A stretch of 64,000 nt of DNA from DASQPJ01 sp036268355. Its GTDB lineage: Bacteria; Actinomycetota; Actinomycetes; Sporichthyales; Sporichthyaceae. Location of the stretch: positions 1-64,000 of the forward strand of contig DATAUG010000223.1 of NCBI GenBank assembly GCA_036268355.1. The letters are read 5' to 3'. The notes under the pieces are model-generated. The model did not search any database. It was not told the origin of the DNA and saw only the letters and a list, made by a program, of their open reading frames with translations. Every line of letters begins with the position of its first letter. Within the stretch, counting starts at the first letter, position 1. Below, one piece after another: positions 42,383 through 51,086 of the stretch. A program made the position numbers and the translations under genes.

Positions 42383-42844
42383 GTGCCGTACCGGATCGCC
42401 GTGGTCTGCCTGGGCAACATCTGCCGCTCCCCGATGGCGGCCGCCGTGCTGCGCAGCAAGGTCGCCGCCGCCGGCCTGGCCGACGAGGTCGAGGTCACCT
42501 CGGCGGGGACCGGGGACTGGCATATCGGCGCCGCCGCGGACCGCCGTGCCCGTGCCGCGTTGATCGCGCGCGGCTACCCGGACCAACATTGCGCCCGCCA
42601 GTTCACGACCCCGGATTTTGCCGACGTCGACCTGGTGCTGGCCATGGACGCGGACAACCTGCGCACCCTGCGTCGGATCGCGCCGGCCGCCGACGGCGAC
42701 AAGATCCGGCTCTTCGACGACCCCGCCGAGGTCCCCGACCCGTACTACGGCCACCGGTCCGACTTCGAGGCCGTGCTGGGGCAGATCGAAGTCGCCGCCG
42801 ACCGCCTGGTGGCCGAACTGCGGGCCACCGTCCGCCCGGCGTGA
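42383..42844 (+). CDS. Low-molecular-weight protein tyrosine phosphatase
   Basis: 153 residues from GTG 42383 with GGGAGGA upstream. P-loop VCLGNICRSPMAA (C9, R15 of C-X5-R) and the general-acid Asp in VPDPYYGHRSDFEAVL. This is full length for the family (PtpA/Etp type), which removes phosphate from protein tyrosine or, as in ArsC relatives, reduces arsenate. The DPYYG acid loop favours phosphatase. It overlaps the next gene by 4 nt (GTGA). Confidence 0.93.
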   Translation: MPYRIAVVCLGNICRSPMAAAVLRSKVAAAGLADEVEVTSAGTGDWHIGAAADRRARAALIARGYPDQHCARQFTTPDFADVDLVLAMDADNLRTLRRIAPAADGDKIRLFDDPAEVPDPYYGHRSDFEAVLGQIEVAADRLVAELRATVRPA

Positions 42845-43728
42845 TCCCGCCGGAGGTCGCGAAGACGCTGGGCGGGGCGGTGACCGCCGCGGTGCCGGTG
42901 AGCGGCGGCGACATCTGCCAGGCCCACCGGGTGACGCTCGACGACGGTCGGACGGTCTTCGTGAAGACCCGCCCGGGGGCGCCGGCCGACTTCTTCCGGA
43001 CCGAGGCGCGCGGCCTGGCGGCGTTGGCCGCGGCGGGCGGGGCGCCGGTGCCCCGGGTGCTCGCGGTCACCGACGACTCGCTCGTGCTCGAGTGGATCGA
43101 GCCGGGCCGACCCACCGTGGCGGCCGCGGCGGCATTCGGTGCCGCCCTGGCGGCGACCCACTCCGCTCACCCGCCGCATTTCGGTGGCGACGGCGACGGC
43201 TACCTGGGATCGCTGCGCCTGCCGAACGGACCGTCCGCGTCATGGCCGCAGCTGTACGCCGAACAGCGGGTCGGTCCCGCGTTGCGGGCCGCGGTCGAGC
43301 GCGGCCGGATCTCGGTGGCGGACGCAGCGAGCGTCCAGTGGGTGCTGGCGGTGCTGCCCGAGCTCGCCGGGACGCCGGAGCCACCCGCGTTGCTGCACGG
43401 CGACCTGTGGTCCGGCAACGTGCTGTGGGCGGCGTCCGGGCCGGTCCACCTGATCGACCCCGCCGTCCACGGCGGGCACCGGGAGACCGACCTGGCGATG
43501 CTCGCGCTGTTCGGCACACCCCACCTGGACCGCATCCTGGCCGCCTACGACGCGGTGTACCCGCTGGCTGACGGCTGGCGTACCCGGGTCGCCCTGCACC
43601 AGTTGCACCCGGTGGTCGTCCACGCCGCGCTGTTCGGCGGCGGCTACGGCAGCCAGGCCGGCGCCCTGGCGCGGGCGGCACTCGCGCGGACGACAGCCGC
43701 TGGACAGCACCTCCGACAACAGGGTTAG
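42841..43728 (+). CDS. Fructosamine kinase family protein
   Basis: 295 residues from GTG 42841, overlapping the phosphatase stop. The fold is kinase-like (APH/FN3K): VFVKTRPGAPADFFRTEARGLAAL holds the ATP Lys, LVLEWIEPG the hinge, LLHGDLWSGNVLW the catalytic Asp loop, and HLIDPAVHGGHRETDLAM the metal Asp. Members phosphorylate fructosamines so glycated amines break down. The coupling with a LMW phosphatase recurs in bacteria, where the phosphatase may act on the kinase product (known association, inferred here). Confidence 0.9.
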   Translation: MIPPEVAKTLGGAVTAAVPVSGGDICQAHRVTLDDGRTVFVKTRPGAPADFFRTEARGLAALAAAGGAPVPRVLAVTDDSLVLEWIEPGRPTVAAAAAFGAALAATHSAHPPHFGGDGDGYLGSLRLPNGPSASWPQLYAEQRVGPALRAAVERGRISVADAASVQWVLAVLPELAGTPEPPALLHGDLWSGNVLWAASGPVHLIDPAVHGGHRETDLAMLALFGTPHLDRILAAYDAVYPLADGWRTRVALHQLHPVVVHAALFGGGYGSQAGALARAALARTTAAGQHLRQQG

Positions 43729-43778
43729 GGTCGCCGCGAGAGCGAAAAACCGGTTCACCAAGGCATCGGGAGAGCAGC

Positions 43779-44267
43779 ATGACGGTTGCGGTTGGCGACA
43801 AGATCCCCGATGTCGAGGTCAAGGTCCTCGGTGCCGACGGCATGCCCACCTCGGTCAGCACCGGCGAGGTGCTGGGTTCCGGCAAAGTGGTGCTGTTCGG
43901 GGTCCCCGGCGCGTTCACCCCGGCGTGCAGCGGGGCGCACCTGCCGAGCTTCGTCAACGGCGCCGACTCCCTGGCCGGCAAGGGCGTCGACGCGATCGTC
44001 TGTGTGGCCATCAACGACGCATGGGTGCTCGACGCCTGGGCCGACGCGCACGGTGCCAAGGGCAAGATCACGATGCTGGCCGACGGCAACGGCACGTTCG
44101 CCGACGCGATGGGCCTGGCCTTCGACGGCTCCGGCTTCGGGCTGGGAAAGCGTTCGTTGCGCTACGCCGCGGTGATCGAGGACGGCGTGATCTCACGCCT
44201 GGAGGTCGAGGAGAGCCCGATCAACGTCGACGTCTCTTCGTGCCAGTTCGTCCTGTCGACTCTGTAG
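43779..44267 (+). CDS. Peroxiredoxin, Prx5-like
   Basis: 162 residues. The peroxidatic Cys is C50 in GVPGAFTPACSGAHLPSF, the Prx5-type motif with Thr and Pro in place. A second Cys, C155 near the C-terminus (DVSSCQFVL), matches the resolving Cys of atypical two-Cys Prx5 enzymes. It reduces peroxides in the cytoplasm with a thiol donor. Own ribosome-binding site (GGGAGAGCAGC); single gene, convergent with a methyltransferase gene. Confidence 0.92.
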   Translation: MTVAVGDKIPDVEVKVLGADGMPTSVSTGEVLGSGKVVLFGVPGAFTPACSGAHLPSFVNGADSLAGKGVDAIVCVAINDAWVLDAWADAHGAKGKITMLADGNGTFADAMGLAFDGSGFGLGKRSLRYAAVIEDGVISRLEVEESPINVDVSSCQFVLSTL

Positions 44268-44298
44268 ACCGGTCCAGATGTAGATCGGTGTAGATCGC

Positions 44299-45066
44299 TC
44301 AGGCCCGCGACTTACGGGCGCTGACCAGGATCGTCGACAGCCACGGCCCGCCGTACCAGGTCTCCCAGCCCAATGAGCGGCTCTCGACCTGCTCGCAGCC
44401 GAGTTCGGCCAGCCGCGCCGCGTACTCCTTGGTGTACCGGATGTCGGCGATCAGCAACCGGCCTCCCGGGCAGGCGACCCGCACGGCCTGGTCGACGGCA
44501 GCGCGCCGACCCTCGGCGGTGTGCACCGCGCTGATCCCCAGCCCGGACACCACCAGATCGAACTGGTTCCCGGGGATGCCCAGGTCGGTGATGTCGCCCT
44601 GCTTGTACTCGACCTGTTTGGCCACGCCCTCGAGTTCCGCGTTGTGGCGGGCTATCTGGTCCTCGGTGCCACCCCGGTTGCTCGTCAGCCGACTGCGGGA
44701 CCGCCAGCTGTCGATGCCCAGCACCGAACCACGCGGGAGCCGCGCCGCGACCAGGGTCGTCACGGCGCCTCGCCCGCAACCCAGGTCCAACGCCCGTTCC
44801 GTACCCACCAGGTTCAGCTCGCCGAGCGCCCGGGACCACACCCGGAACTTCCCGCGCCGGGAGGCGTGCAGGTAGGTGAGCGCTATCACCATCAGGACCG
44901 ACCCGGAGCCGATCAGCCACCAGCCCTGCGGGTCGTGCCTGGCCCCGACCCGATCGAAGCCCATGTTGAACATCATCAACGCCACGGCCGCCTGCACCCC
45001 GGGGACCACCGGGGTGTCCACCCCGTAATTACCGCGCCGACCGACGCTACTGCGGAGCACCCGCAC
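44299..45066 (-). CDS. Membrane-associated class I SAM methyltransferase
   Basis: 255 residues from GTG 45066. Two hydrophobic segments (residues ~22-38 and ~48-66) precede a Rossmann methyltransferase domain: ALDLGCGRGAVTTLVAARLPRG is the SAM-binding motif I, with GIDSW, YKQGDITDLGIPGNQFDLVVSGLGISAVH and GGRLLIADIRYTKEYAARL. A methyltransferase tethered by an N-terminal helical hairpin may act on lipids or quinones; the substrate is unknown. Confidence 0.85.
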   Translation of the reverse strand: MRVLRSSVGRRGNYGVDTPVVPGVQAAVALMMFNMGFDRVGARHDPQGWWLIGSGSVLMVIALTYLHASRRGKFRVWSRALGELNLVGTERALDLGCGRGAVTTLVAARLPRGSVLGIDSWRSRSRLTSNRGGTEDQIARHNAELEGVAKQVEYKQGDITDLGIPGNQFDLVVSGLGISAVHTAEGRRAAVDQAVRVACPGGRLLIADIRYTKEYAARLAELGCEQVESRSLGWETWYGGPWLSTILVSARKSRA

Positions 45067-45106
45067 ATCCTGCCGCAGTGGCGACGGAACTGCGCGCCGC
45101 CGGGCG

Positions 45107-45433
45107 TCAGACGTGATTGGTCAGGGCGATGGCGACCACGACCATCGCCGCGAGCAGCACCACCACCGACGCGGCCAGCAGCACGTCCACCGGGCTGAAC
45201 CGACGCAGCAGACCGACGCCCCACCGGCCGCCGAACTCCTCACGCCGATTCCGCGGGCGGTCGTCGAGCAGGTCGTCGACCTCGGCCGGGATGAGCGGTT
45301 CGCACCACAGCTCCGACTCCGCCGGGACGGCGGCGCGGTTCGGTTGACGCGCAATCTCGGGCCCCAGAGCCGAACGCAGCGAGGCGGGCGACGACCCACC
45401 GCCCGCGTCAGCGACTCGCCCGACCCGTCTCAC
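45107..45433 (-). CDS. Small C-terminally anchored membrane protein
   Basis: 108 residues. GTG 45433 has GGGAG at 5-nt spacing. A polar, acidic/basic N-terminal part (~85 residues, with EPLIPAEVDDLLDDRPRNRREEF) is followed by a single C-terminal TM helix VLLAASVVVLLAAMVVVAIALTNHV, i.e. a tail anchor. No family recognised. The promoter is excellent (see 45477-45505), so it is probably well expressed. Divergent from the GntR gene, which may control it. Confidence 0.7.
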   Translation of the reverse strand: MRRVGRVADAGGGSSPASLRSALGPEIARQPNRAAVPAESELWCEPLIPAEVDDLLDDRPRNRREEFGGRWGVGLLRRFSPVDVLLAASVVVLLAAMVVVAIALTNHV

Positions 45434-45476
45434 GAAGGCTCCCAGGTGTCCGGAAGTGCACGGCTTCTCTAGAGGG

Positions 45477-45505
45477 ATTAGAAAAACTTCCCATGCAAGT
45501 GTCAA
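45477..45505 (-). promoter_or_regulatory. Strong sigma-A-type promoter
   Basis: -35 TTGACA (45505-45500), a 17-bp spacer, -10 TCTAAT (45482-45477), reading leftward into the tail-anchored protein gene. It is the best consensus promoter I found in the window. Confidence 0.75.
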
Positions 45506-45568
45506 GGGGCGTTCAGGTACTTCTGCGTCCGCTTTGCCTGGAATGTCCCCACTCGTACCCTTTTGGCC

Positions 45569-46378
45569 GTGCAGGACGGAGAGTCCGAACGGCCGGACGG
45601 CGCCACTGGCGGCGGTCGCAAACCGCTCAAGTACCGGCGGATCGCCGACGACCTGCGCAGCGGCATACGTAGCGGGGAGTACGAGCCCGGGCGGCCGCTG
45701 CCGGGGGAGAACGACCTGATGGCCCGGTACCAGGTTGCCCGGATGACGGTGCGGCAGGCGCTGGCCGAACTCCAGCGCGAGGGGTTGGCCGTGGCCCGCC
45801 GGGGCTCCGGCGTCTACGTCAGCGACCTGCGCCCGATCGTGCGCGACGAGCTGGGCCGGCCGGCAACCATGCCCTGGCTGCGTGGTGAGTCGATGTGGCG
45901 CGAGGCGGCCCAGGCCGGCGACGTGCGGGTCGAGGAATTCGGCCTGCGACTGGAATCCGCCACCGAGGCGGTGGCCGGGGCCCTGGAGCTGTCGGTCGGG
46001 GCCCCGGTGTGGACCCGATCGCGGCGCACCCTCGTCGACGGGCGTGCGGTGGTCCTGTCCACCTCGTGGCTGCCGGATGCACTGGTCGACGGAACTCGGG
46101 CGACCAGGCCCGACCCGGGGCCCGGCGGGCTCTACGCGGTGCCGGCCGAACTCGGCGAACAACCCACCGGCTTCAGGGAGGAGGTCCGAGCTCGCCCGGC
46201 CTCCCGCCAGGAGGCCGACCAGATGGGACTGCCGGCCGGATCCCCGGTGCTGGTCGTGCGCCGACTGGCCCGCGCCGAGCGCCGCCCCGTGGAACTGAGC
46301 GAGTCCGTGCTCGACGCTGCGGTCCACGTGCTGCGCTACGACCTGCCGGCCGACACCGGAGGCACCGCGGGCGCCTGA
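45569..46378 (+). CDS. GntR-family regulator with UTRA domain (HutC type)
   Basis: 269 residues from GTG 45569. The wHTH is KYRRIADDLRSGIRSGEYEPGRPLPGENDLMARYQVARMTVRQALAELQREGLAVARRGSGVYV. It is followed by a UTRA ligand domain (VWTRSRRTLVDGRAVVLSTSWLP…PVLVVRRLARAERRPVELSESVLDA). This subgroup senses sugars, phosphosugars or histidine metabolites. No metabolic operon adjoins; the divergent tail-anchored protein is the nearest candidate target. Confidence 0.9.
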   Translation: MQDGESERPDGATGGGRKPLKYRRIADDLRSGIRSGEYEPGRPLPGENDLMARYQVARMTVRQALAELQREGLAVARRGSGVYVSDLRPIVRDELGRPATMPWLRGESMWREAAQAGDVRVEEFGLRLESATEAVAGALELSVGAPVWTRSRRTLVDGRAVVLSTSWLPDALVDGTRATRPDPGPGGLYAVPAELGEQPTGFREEVRARPASRQEADQMGLPAGSPVLVVRRLARAERRPVELSESVLDAAVHVLRYDLPADTGGTAGA

Positions 46379-46469
46379 GCCTCGCCCGGCCCACGGCACC
46401 GCCCGAGGGGTCGGCTGGATCCCGGCACAGCTCTCGCGGCCCGGCCACCCGCTGAGGCAGAGTGGACCC

Positions 46470-47021
46470 ATGGCCATCGACGTGACCCCCACCGAGATCA
46501 TCCCCGACGCGTGCCTGGTCGCCCACGGCGCCGAGGACGAGACCCCACCGCCGCCGCGCAGCATGGTGGTGGTCTACGCCGGCCAGACCGGCCAGTACCT
46601 CGCCGCGTTCGCGGCCGCGTGCGACTACCGCGTGACGGTGGTCGAGCCGGATCCGGGGATGGCCGCCCGGGCGCGCAGTTGGGCGCCGGACCTGGTCGAG
46701 GACGTCGCCGCGACGCGGACCGACAACGGCACCGATGTCGTGGTCACCGATCACCACCGCCACGACCTGGGCACCGTCCTGCGGGACGCCCTCAAGGTGC
46801 CGTCCCGCTGGGTCGGCGTGGTGGGCAACCCGCGCCTGGTGGGTCCGCACGTCCACCTGCTGGCCGAGCTAGGCGTGCCGCCCGAGGAGGTCGCTCGGGT
46901 GCATCGACCCATCGGGCTGAACATCGGCTCCCGCTCGCCGGCCGAGATCGCGATCTCCACACTGGCCGGCCTGCTGGCCGACCGTGCCGCCAAGCCCGGC
47001 GGGTTCGACTTCAGCCCCTGA
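46470..47021 (+). CDS. XdhC/CoxI-family protein (Rossmann half only)
   Basis: 183 residues. The Rossmann core is SMVVVYAGQTGQYLAAFAAACDYRVTVVEPDPGMAARA. The family signature is VARVHRPIGLNIGSRSPAEIAISTLAGLLA. The N-terminal Cys-containing domain of full XdhC is missing, as in split actinobacterial forms. XdhC inserts sulfurated molybdenum cofactor into xanthine dehydrogenase-type enzymes. Such an enzyme (IorAB type) is encoded 5.5 kb downstream on the other strand, so a maturation link is plausible though not operonic. Confidence 0.85.
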   Translation: MAIDVTPTEIIPDACLVAHGAEDETPPPPRSMVVVYAGQTGQYLAAFAAACDYRVTVVEPDPGMAARARSWAPDLVEDVAATRTDNGTDVVVTDHHRHDLGTVLRDALKVPSRWVGVVGNPRLVGPHVHLLAELGVPPEEVARVHRPIGLNIGSRSPAEIAISTLAGLLADRAAKPGGFDFSP

Positions 47022-47142
47022 TCCCCCTGAACCCCTGAACCTCAGGACGGTTCGCGGCGCTCGGCGGTCTTGACCCGGATGCTTGATCCGAATGGGTGGA
47101 TCCAAGCGGGAATGAACGTCGGCACCGCTGGGTACGAACGAC

Positions 47143-47162
47143 ACTTGTCCGGCCCGACAAGT
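47143..47162. promoter_or_regulatory. Operator-like dyad
   Basis: ACTTGTC-CGGCCC-GACAAGT, perfect 7-bp arms, ~104 bp upstream of the gene at 47266. Probably a regulator site. Confidence 0.5.
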
Positions 47163-47265
47163 ACGGGCACGGCATCGCCGGGGTCCGGACAGCCATTCAT
47201 CGTGCCGGGCACCCGCCTGTCGCGGTGCCCGGTCACCAACCCGCGGCGACCATCGGGGAGACCTC

Positions 47266-47907
47266 ATGCTGCTTGTCAACGCTCGCCGCGACGATCACGA
47301 CCTTTCGATCGAGCCCCCCGCCCTGGGTGCGCGGCGCCTGGCCGGGCCGCGGTTGCGGGAGCACCGCCAGGATGCCGCCGAGATCGTCACCGCGGTGACC
47401 GAGTTGAAGCAGCACGCCGCTCGCGACACGCTGCTGGCGGCGGCGGCCTTGGCCGACTCGGTGATTCTGGCGGTCAACGAGGTCGTCGGGCACGACCTGG
47501 GTGCGTATCGCGACCGGTTCAGCGAGGCCGGGCACTTCGGCGGGCTGCTGGCCGCCGCGGAGGAACGCCGGCCCGACAGCGCGCCGGACCTGACGGCGCC
47601 GCCCGTCGCGGCGGTGCTCGCCTGCGTGGAGGCTCAGTTCAGCGAGGCGGACCAGTTGGCCGAGCAGCTGAGCCGCTGGATGTTGGGGGCCGGGTATTTC
47701 CTGGTGCGCAGTGGGTCGGCGACGCGGCCACTGATCGATTCGCTGCGCGCGGACCTGGCCCGGCTGCTCGGCGAGGTCGACGGCGCTGCGGCCGCCGAGG
47801 CCGCCGAGGAGACACCGGCAGCCACCGCCCGTCTGCCGCGGCCGAGCGCCGCTCCGGATTCCGTCATCGACGAGGTATCCACGCCCTCGTTGATCCACTC
47901 GCGCTGA
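47266..47907 (+). CDS. Hypothetical protein next to bldC
   Basis: 213 residues from ATG 47266, GGGGAG at 6-nt spacing. Mostly helical: two helical regions (residues ~30-75 and ~115-175) around an Ala-rich linker, with a Pro/Ala-rich C-terminus ending SVIDEVSTPSLIHSR. No signal peptide, TM or Cys cluster; I do not recognise the family. It lies 75 nt upstream of bldC in the same direction, so they may be co-transcribed and it may be developmental. Confidence 0.7.
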   Translation: MLLVNARRDDHDLSIEPPALGARRLAGPRLREHRQDAAEIVTAVTELKQHAARDTLLAAAALADSVILAVNEVVGHDLGAYRDRFSEAGHFGGLLAAAEERRPDSAPDLTAPPVAAVLACVEAQFSEADQLAEQLSRWMLGAGYFLVRSGSATRPLIDSLRADLARLLGEVDGAAAAEAAEETPAATARLPRPSAAPDSVIDEVSTPSLIHSR

Positions 47908-47982
47908 TTGGCGGGATACAGGTGCCGAACAATACGGGCGCAGTGTGCGGAACCGGAACGGAACCTGAATCGTCCAACCGGT

Positions 47983-48213
47983 ATGACGACAATGACCAAT
48001 GAATCGCTCGACACCCGCCTCATGACTCCGGCCGAGGTGGCTGCCGTTTTCCGGGTCGACGTGAAAACCGTGACCCGCTGGGCCAACGCCGGCAAGCTGA
48101 CCTCGATCCGTACTCTCGGCGGCCACCGACGGTTCCGCGAGAGCGAGGTCATGTCGCTGATGCAGGGCACCCTGGTGTCGGGTCCCATACCGCAGCAGAG
48201 CCGCGCGAGCTGA
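47983..48213 (+). CDS. bldC: BldC-family developmental DNA-binding protein
   Basis: 76 residues from ATG 47983 (ATG 47992 also possible). The core LMTPAEVAAVFRVDVKTVTRWANAGKLTSIRTLGGHRRFRESEV is nearly identical to Streptomyces BldC (68 residues). BldC is a MerR-like winged-helix protein that oligomerises head-to-tail on AT-rich repeats and delays sporulation. Presence fits a differentiating actinomycete, although BldC also occurs in simpler actinobacteria. Confidence 0.93.
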   Translation: MTTMTNESLDTRLMTPAEVAAVFRVDVKTVTRWANAGKLTSIRTLGGHRRFRESEVMSLMQGTLVSGPIPQQSRAS

Positions 48214-48433
48214 TCCACCCGACTCCGGACCGATTCCGGCGGGGTGTGTTCGCAAAAAGCGCGAACGGATCGTCGGTCGCGACGTTGCGACGCTCCACGT
48301 CGCGTCGCGGGCGGCTGCGCCGCCCACTCGCTCGGTCCGGTTTCGACAGGCCGACGGGGTGCGTACTCGGACAGCTACCGATGGGGCGGGCCCAAAGACG
48401 CTCCCGCCCCATCGACACGTTCAGCGTCCCGAA

Positions 48434-48790
48434 TTACCAGCCCCAGCCGTGGTGTCCGCCGAATCCACCGAACTCGCCGAGCCCCCCGTAGCCGCCCCAC
48501 CAGCCGGCGTCGTAGGCGTAGCCCCAGTACGGGTCGTACCCGTCACCGCACCCACAGTCACCGCCGCCCCAGTAAGGGTCGTATCCGCCGTAGGCGTCGC
48601 AACGCCAGGATTCCCAGCAGTGGTGGTGGTGATGATGGTGGTGACCGCAGCCACCGCCACAGGTCGGGGCGAGTGCCGGCGCTGCCATGGGTGCCGACTG
48701 CACGCCCACCGCACTTGCCGGCGACGCACCGAAGCCGGCAATGGCTGCGGCGGCGAAGACGGCGGCGGCGGTTCGCTTGATGCTTGGCAC
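48434..48790 (-). CDS. Exported octahistidine/Gly-Trp-Tyr-rich small protein
   Basis: 118 residues. Signal peptide MPSIKRTAAAVFAAAAIAGFGASPASA. The mature part has CGGGCG then eight consecutive His (50-57), then CWESWRC. A repeat follows: GYDPYWGGGDCGCGDGYDPY, then WWGGYGGLGEFGGFGGHHGWGW. Six Cys (44, 48, 58, 64, 79, 81) and ten His suggest Ni, Zn or Cu binding or cross-linking. The Gly/Tyr/Trp-rich tail resembles structural, phase-separating proteins. I know no family with this layout. It is flanked by bldC and an exported metallopeptidase gene. Confidence 0.75.
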   Translation of the reverse strand: MPSIKRTAAAVFAAAAIAGFGASPASAVGVQSAPMAAPALAPTCGGGCGHHHHHHHHCWESWRCDAYGGYDPYWGGGDCGCGDGYDPYWGYAYDAGWWGGYGGLGEFGGFGGHHGWGW

Positions 48791-48891
48791 GAATCCTCCA
48801 GGTATCAGGGTGTGCCCCCCGGCAAGATCAACTCTCCGCGCCGCGCGCTATCCGGCGTCACCCTCGGAGATCAAAAACCTCGCGTCCGAAC

Positions 48892-48956
48892 AGTCACTCA
48901 ATTCCCAGTTGTGCCAACCATCCAATTGAATATCGGCGCGACGTAATTGAGTGACT
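48892..48956. repeat. 65-bp segment bounded by perfect 12-bp inverted repeats
   Basis: AGTCACTCAATT (48892-48903) and AATTGAGTGACT (48945-48956). It is unusually AT-rich for this genome and carries a third AATT at 48924-48927. It lies 102-166 bp upstream of the His8 protein start. Either an operator region or a miniature element. Confidence 0.65.
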
Positions 48957-48976
48957 ACGGAACGTAGATCGGCTTA

Positions 48977-50824
48977 TCAGCCGCCCGGCTGGGAATTACC
49001 GTTCACCTTGAGGGTGTAGTGCGCATACGCCTCGGTGCTCGAGTCGCCGTCCGTGGGGTCGTCGTGGGCCACGACGGCAATGACCTGTGGGTAGTCCCGG
49101 AACTGCGCCAACGTCCGCGCGTCCGGTGTCCAGTCGAATCCGGCGTGCGACCGGATGAGCACCCGGCCGGAGTTCCCGGGGTCGATGCCGACCAGGCTCA
49201 CGTACCACCCGGCAACCCCGCCGGCTCCGCCGGTGTCACCGCCCAATGCCGCGGTGGGGTCGCCGGCGTCGGATGCGGGCGGGATCACCGTCTTGTCCCC
49301 GCTGAACACGACCGACCGCACCTGCCTGCCGCTCAGCATCTGTGAGCCGTCGCGCAGCCGGACGTAATCCGCCCCGTTGGGCGCCGCACCCGGCAGGTCG
49401 TACGCACCCGAGTTGTCCAGGTTCAGCGTCGCGTCCAGATCCTTGGCCGTGACCAGCGACCGGTCGATCCCGGTCACCTTCCCGTGCTTGGCGTAATGAT
49501 CAACCAGGTTCATCAGCTGGTACTGGTGCAGCAGCGTCTCGACCTTCAGGCCGGGGGCGTACTTGTCCAGCTCCGCCTGCACCCCGTCGAGGCCCTGGTC
49601 GTTGCCGTCGCGGTGCAAGCCGCTCATGAACCCCAGGCCGAAACGGTCGAAGCAGTAGAGCATGAACGACCAGGCGTTGCCGTAGTCGGCGAGGATCTCC
49701 GAGCCCTGGCCCTCGTCGCCCCACATGGTCAACGAGTTCTGCGGCCCGCCGCACGGGTGCGGGTTCGGGTTCGCCGGGCCCTTCTCGATACCCCAGCCCT
49801 GGAAGCACAGCAGCTGCGGCTGTGCCCCGGGTCGAGCGACGTTCCGGCGAGTGTCGGTGTAGCCGTCCAGCGCCTCGGCGAACATCGACAGGCCCTCGTT
49901 GACCCAGGTCGCCTCGCTGGGGTCCTGGTAGGACTCCAGCAGGTGCTGCCACTCGTGGCCGAAGGTCGACTCGTACAGGAACGGATGCGCCGGTCGGGAC
50001 CGGCACAGGTCGGTCGACGGGTCGTTCGGCGGGTTCGCGCCGGTGCGGTGCGCCCAGTCGTAGGCGTCGATCGTCATCACGTTGCGGTCGGTCAGCTGGT
50101 TGAACAACGGGGCGAAGAACCCGGCGACGTAGGACTGGTTCTTCGGGAACTCGTAGAAATTCGCGTCGCGCACGTTGTCGACCAACGTCACCGTGTGCTC
50201 GCCGTCGCCGGCGAAGTCGACCCCGATGCCGCCCACTCCGGGCAGGGTCGAGGTTCCGTCGCGGTCCGGGGGCATGGAGAACGCCGCGGTCTCCTTCGGA
50301 TACATGTTGTCGTCGAACTGCTGGATCAACGACTTGAGCTCGGCCTCGGTGACGTCCGTACTGCCCGGCACGTCCTTCTCGCGACAGTCACCGGCAGGGA
50401 AGTGGGTCCCGCAGGCGACTGCGTCGCAGCCGGAGGCGACCCAGACCTCGACCTTCTTGCCAACGGCACGCAAGGTGTACGGCTTCAGGTAGATCCCGGG
50501 CCGCACCCCCCGAACCATGTCGATGGCCGGCCACAGCGAGGTGGTGCCGACGGGTGGGGTCCTCTCCCCGGCCAGCTCCGGGTGTGCCGACCTGCGCAGG
50601 TCGGTCAACCGCCCGAGGTCGATCGTCGTGGTCCCGAGCATCGCGGCCAACTGCGGCGAGAGTTGGAATGTCAGGTTGGGCCCCAACGTGACGGGCAGGG
50701 CGCCGTCCGCGGCCGGCGGCACGGGTTGCGAGGCGCGCGCCGTACCCCCGGGCAGGGCGAGCGCGCCGGTCAGCAGTGTCGCGAGCGCGGCGCAGCCGGC
50801 CATGACCCGCACGAAGCACTGCAT
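48977..50824 (-). CDS. Exported zinc metallopeptidase, M30-like
   Basis: 615 residues from ATG 50824. Signal peptide to ~residue 30. The zinc site is FGHEWQHLLESYQDPSEATWVNEGLSMFAEAL: H290-E291-x-x-H294 and E310 in W-x-NEG, the gluzincin pattern of hyicolysin-type (M30) peptidases. Cys pairs near 133-147 suggest a propeptide or stabilising disulfides. The C-terminal ~100 residues (WYVSLVGIDPGNSGRVLIRS…YAHYTLKVNG) look like a beta-sandwich. Predicted secreted protease acting on proteins at the cell surface. Confidence 0.85.
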   Translation of the reverse strand: MQCFVRVMAGCAALATLLTGALALPGGTARASQPVPPAADGALPVTLGPNLTFQLSPQLAAMLGTTTIDLGRLTDLRRSAHPELAGERTPPVGTTSLWPAIDMVRGVRPGIYLKPYTLRAVGKKVEVWVASGCDAVACGTHFPAGDCREKDVPGSTDVTEAELKSLIQQFDDNMYPKETAAFSMPPDRDGTSTLPGVGGIGVDFAGDGEHTVTLVDNVRDANFYEFPKNQSYVAGFFAPLFNQLTDRNVMTIDAYDWAHRTGANPPNDPSTDLCRSRPAHPFLYESTFGHEWQHLLESYQDPSEATWVNEGLSMFAEALDGYTDTRRNVARPGAQPQLLCFQGWGIEKGPANPNPHPCGGPQNSLTMWGDEGQGSEILADYGNAWSFMLYCFDRFGLGFMSGLHRDGNDQGLDGVQAELDKYAPGLKVETLLHQYQLMNLVDHYAKHGKVTGIDRSLVTAKDLDATLNLDNSGAYDLPGAAPNGADYVRLRDGSQMLSGRQVRSVVFSGDKTVIPPASDAGDPTAALGGDTGGAGGVAGWYVSLVGIDPGNSGRVLIRSHAGFDWTPDARTLAQFRDYPQVIAVVAHDDPTDGDSSTEAYAHYTLKVNGNSQPGG

Positions 50825-50988
50825 CAGAGAAATCTCCTCGCCGTCGCGACCCCTATGAACTGTGAACGCTCGACCTGCCGCATCTGACCCGGTTTGCCTG
50901 CCGGATACGGAAAGTCGGACATTGCCGTTCGAGGCGTCCCAACCTGCCCGGCCCCGAGAGCTGCCCGAGCCCACCCCGCCTACGCGAC

Positions 50989-51023
50989 GGCCCGGCTACT
51001 GACGCAGCGTCAGCAGCCGGGCC
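50989..51023 (-). terminator. Very stable terminator after the PQYQQ-repeat gene
   Basis: GGCCCGGCTACTGACG (50989-51004), CAG loop, CGTCAGCAGCCGGGCC (51008-51023): 15 of 16 pairs. It contains the CTGACG-N3-CGTCAG core seen at other gene ends. Confidence 0.8.
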
Positions 51024-51086
51024 GCATTGCAGGACTGACGGTCAGTCCAAATGGAGCGGGTTCGCCTCGCCCCTCGCGTCGGCGCT

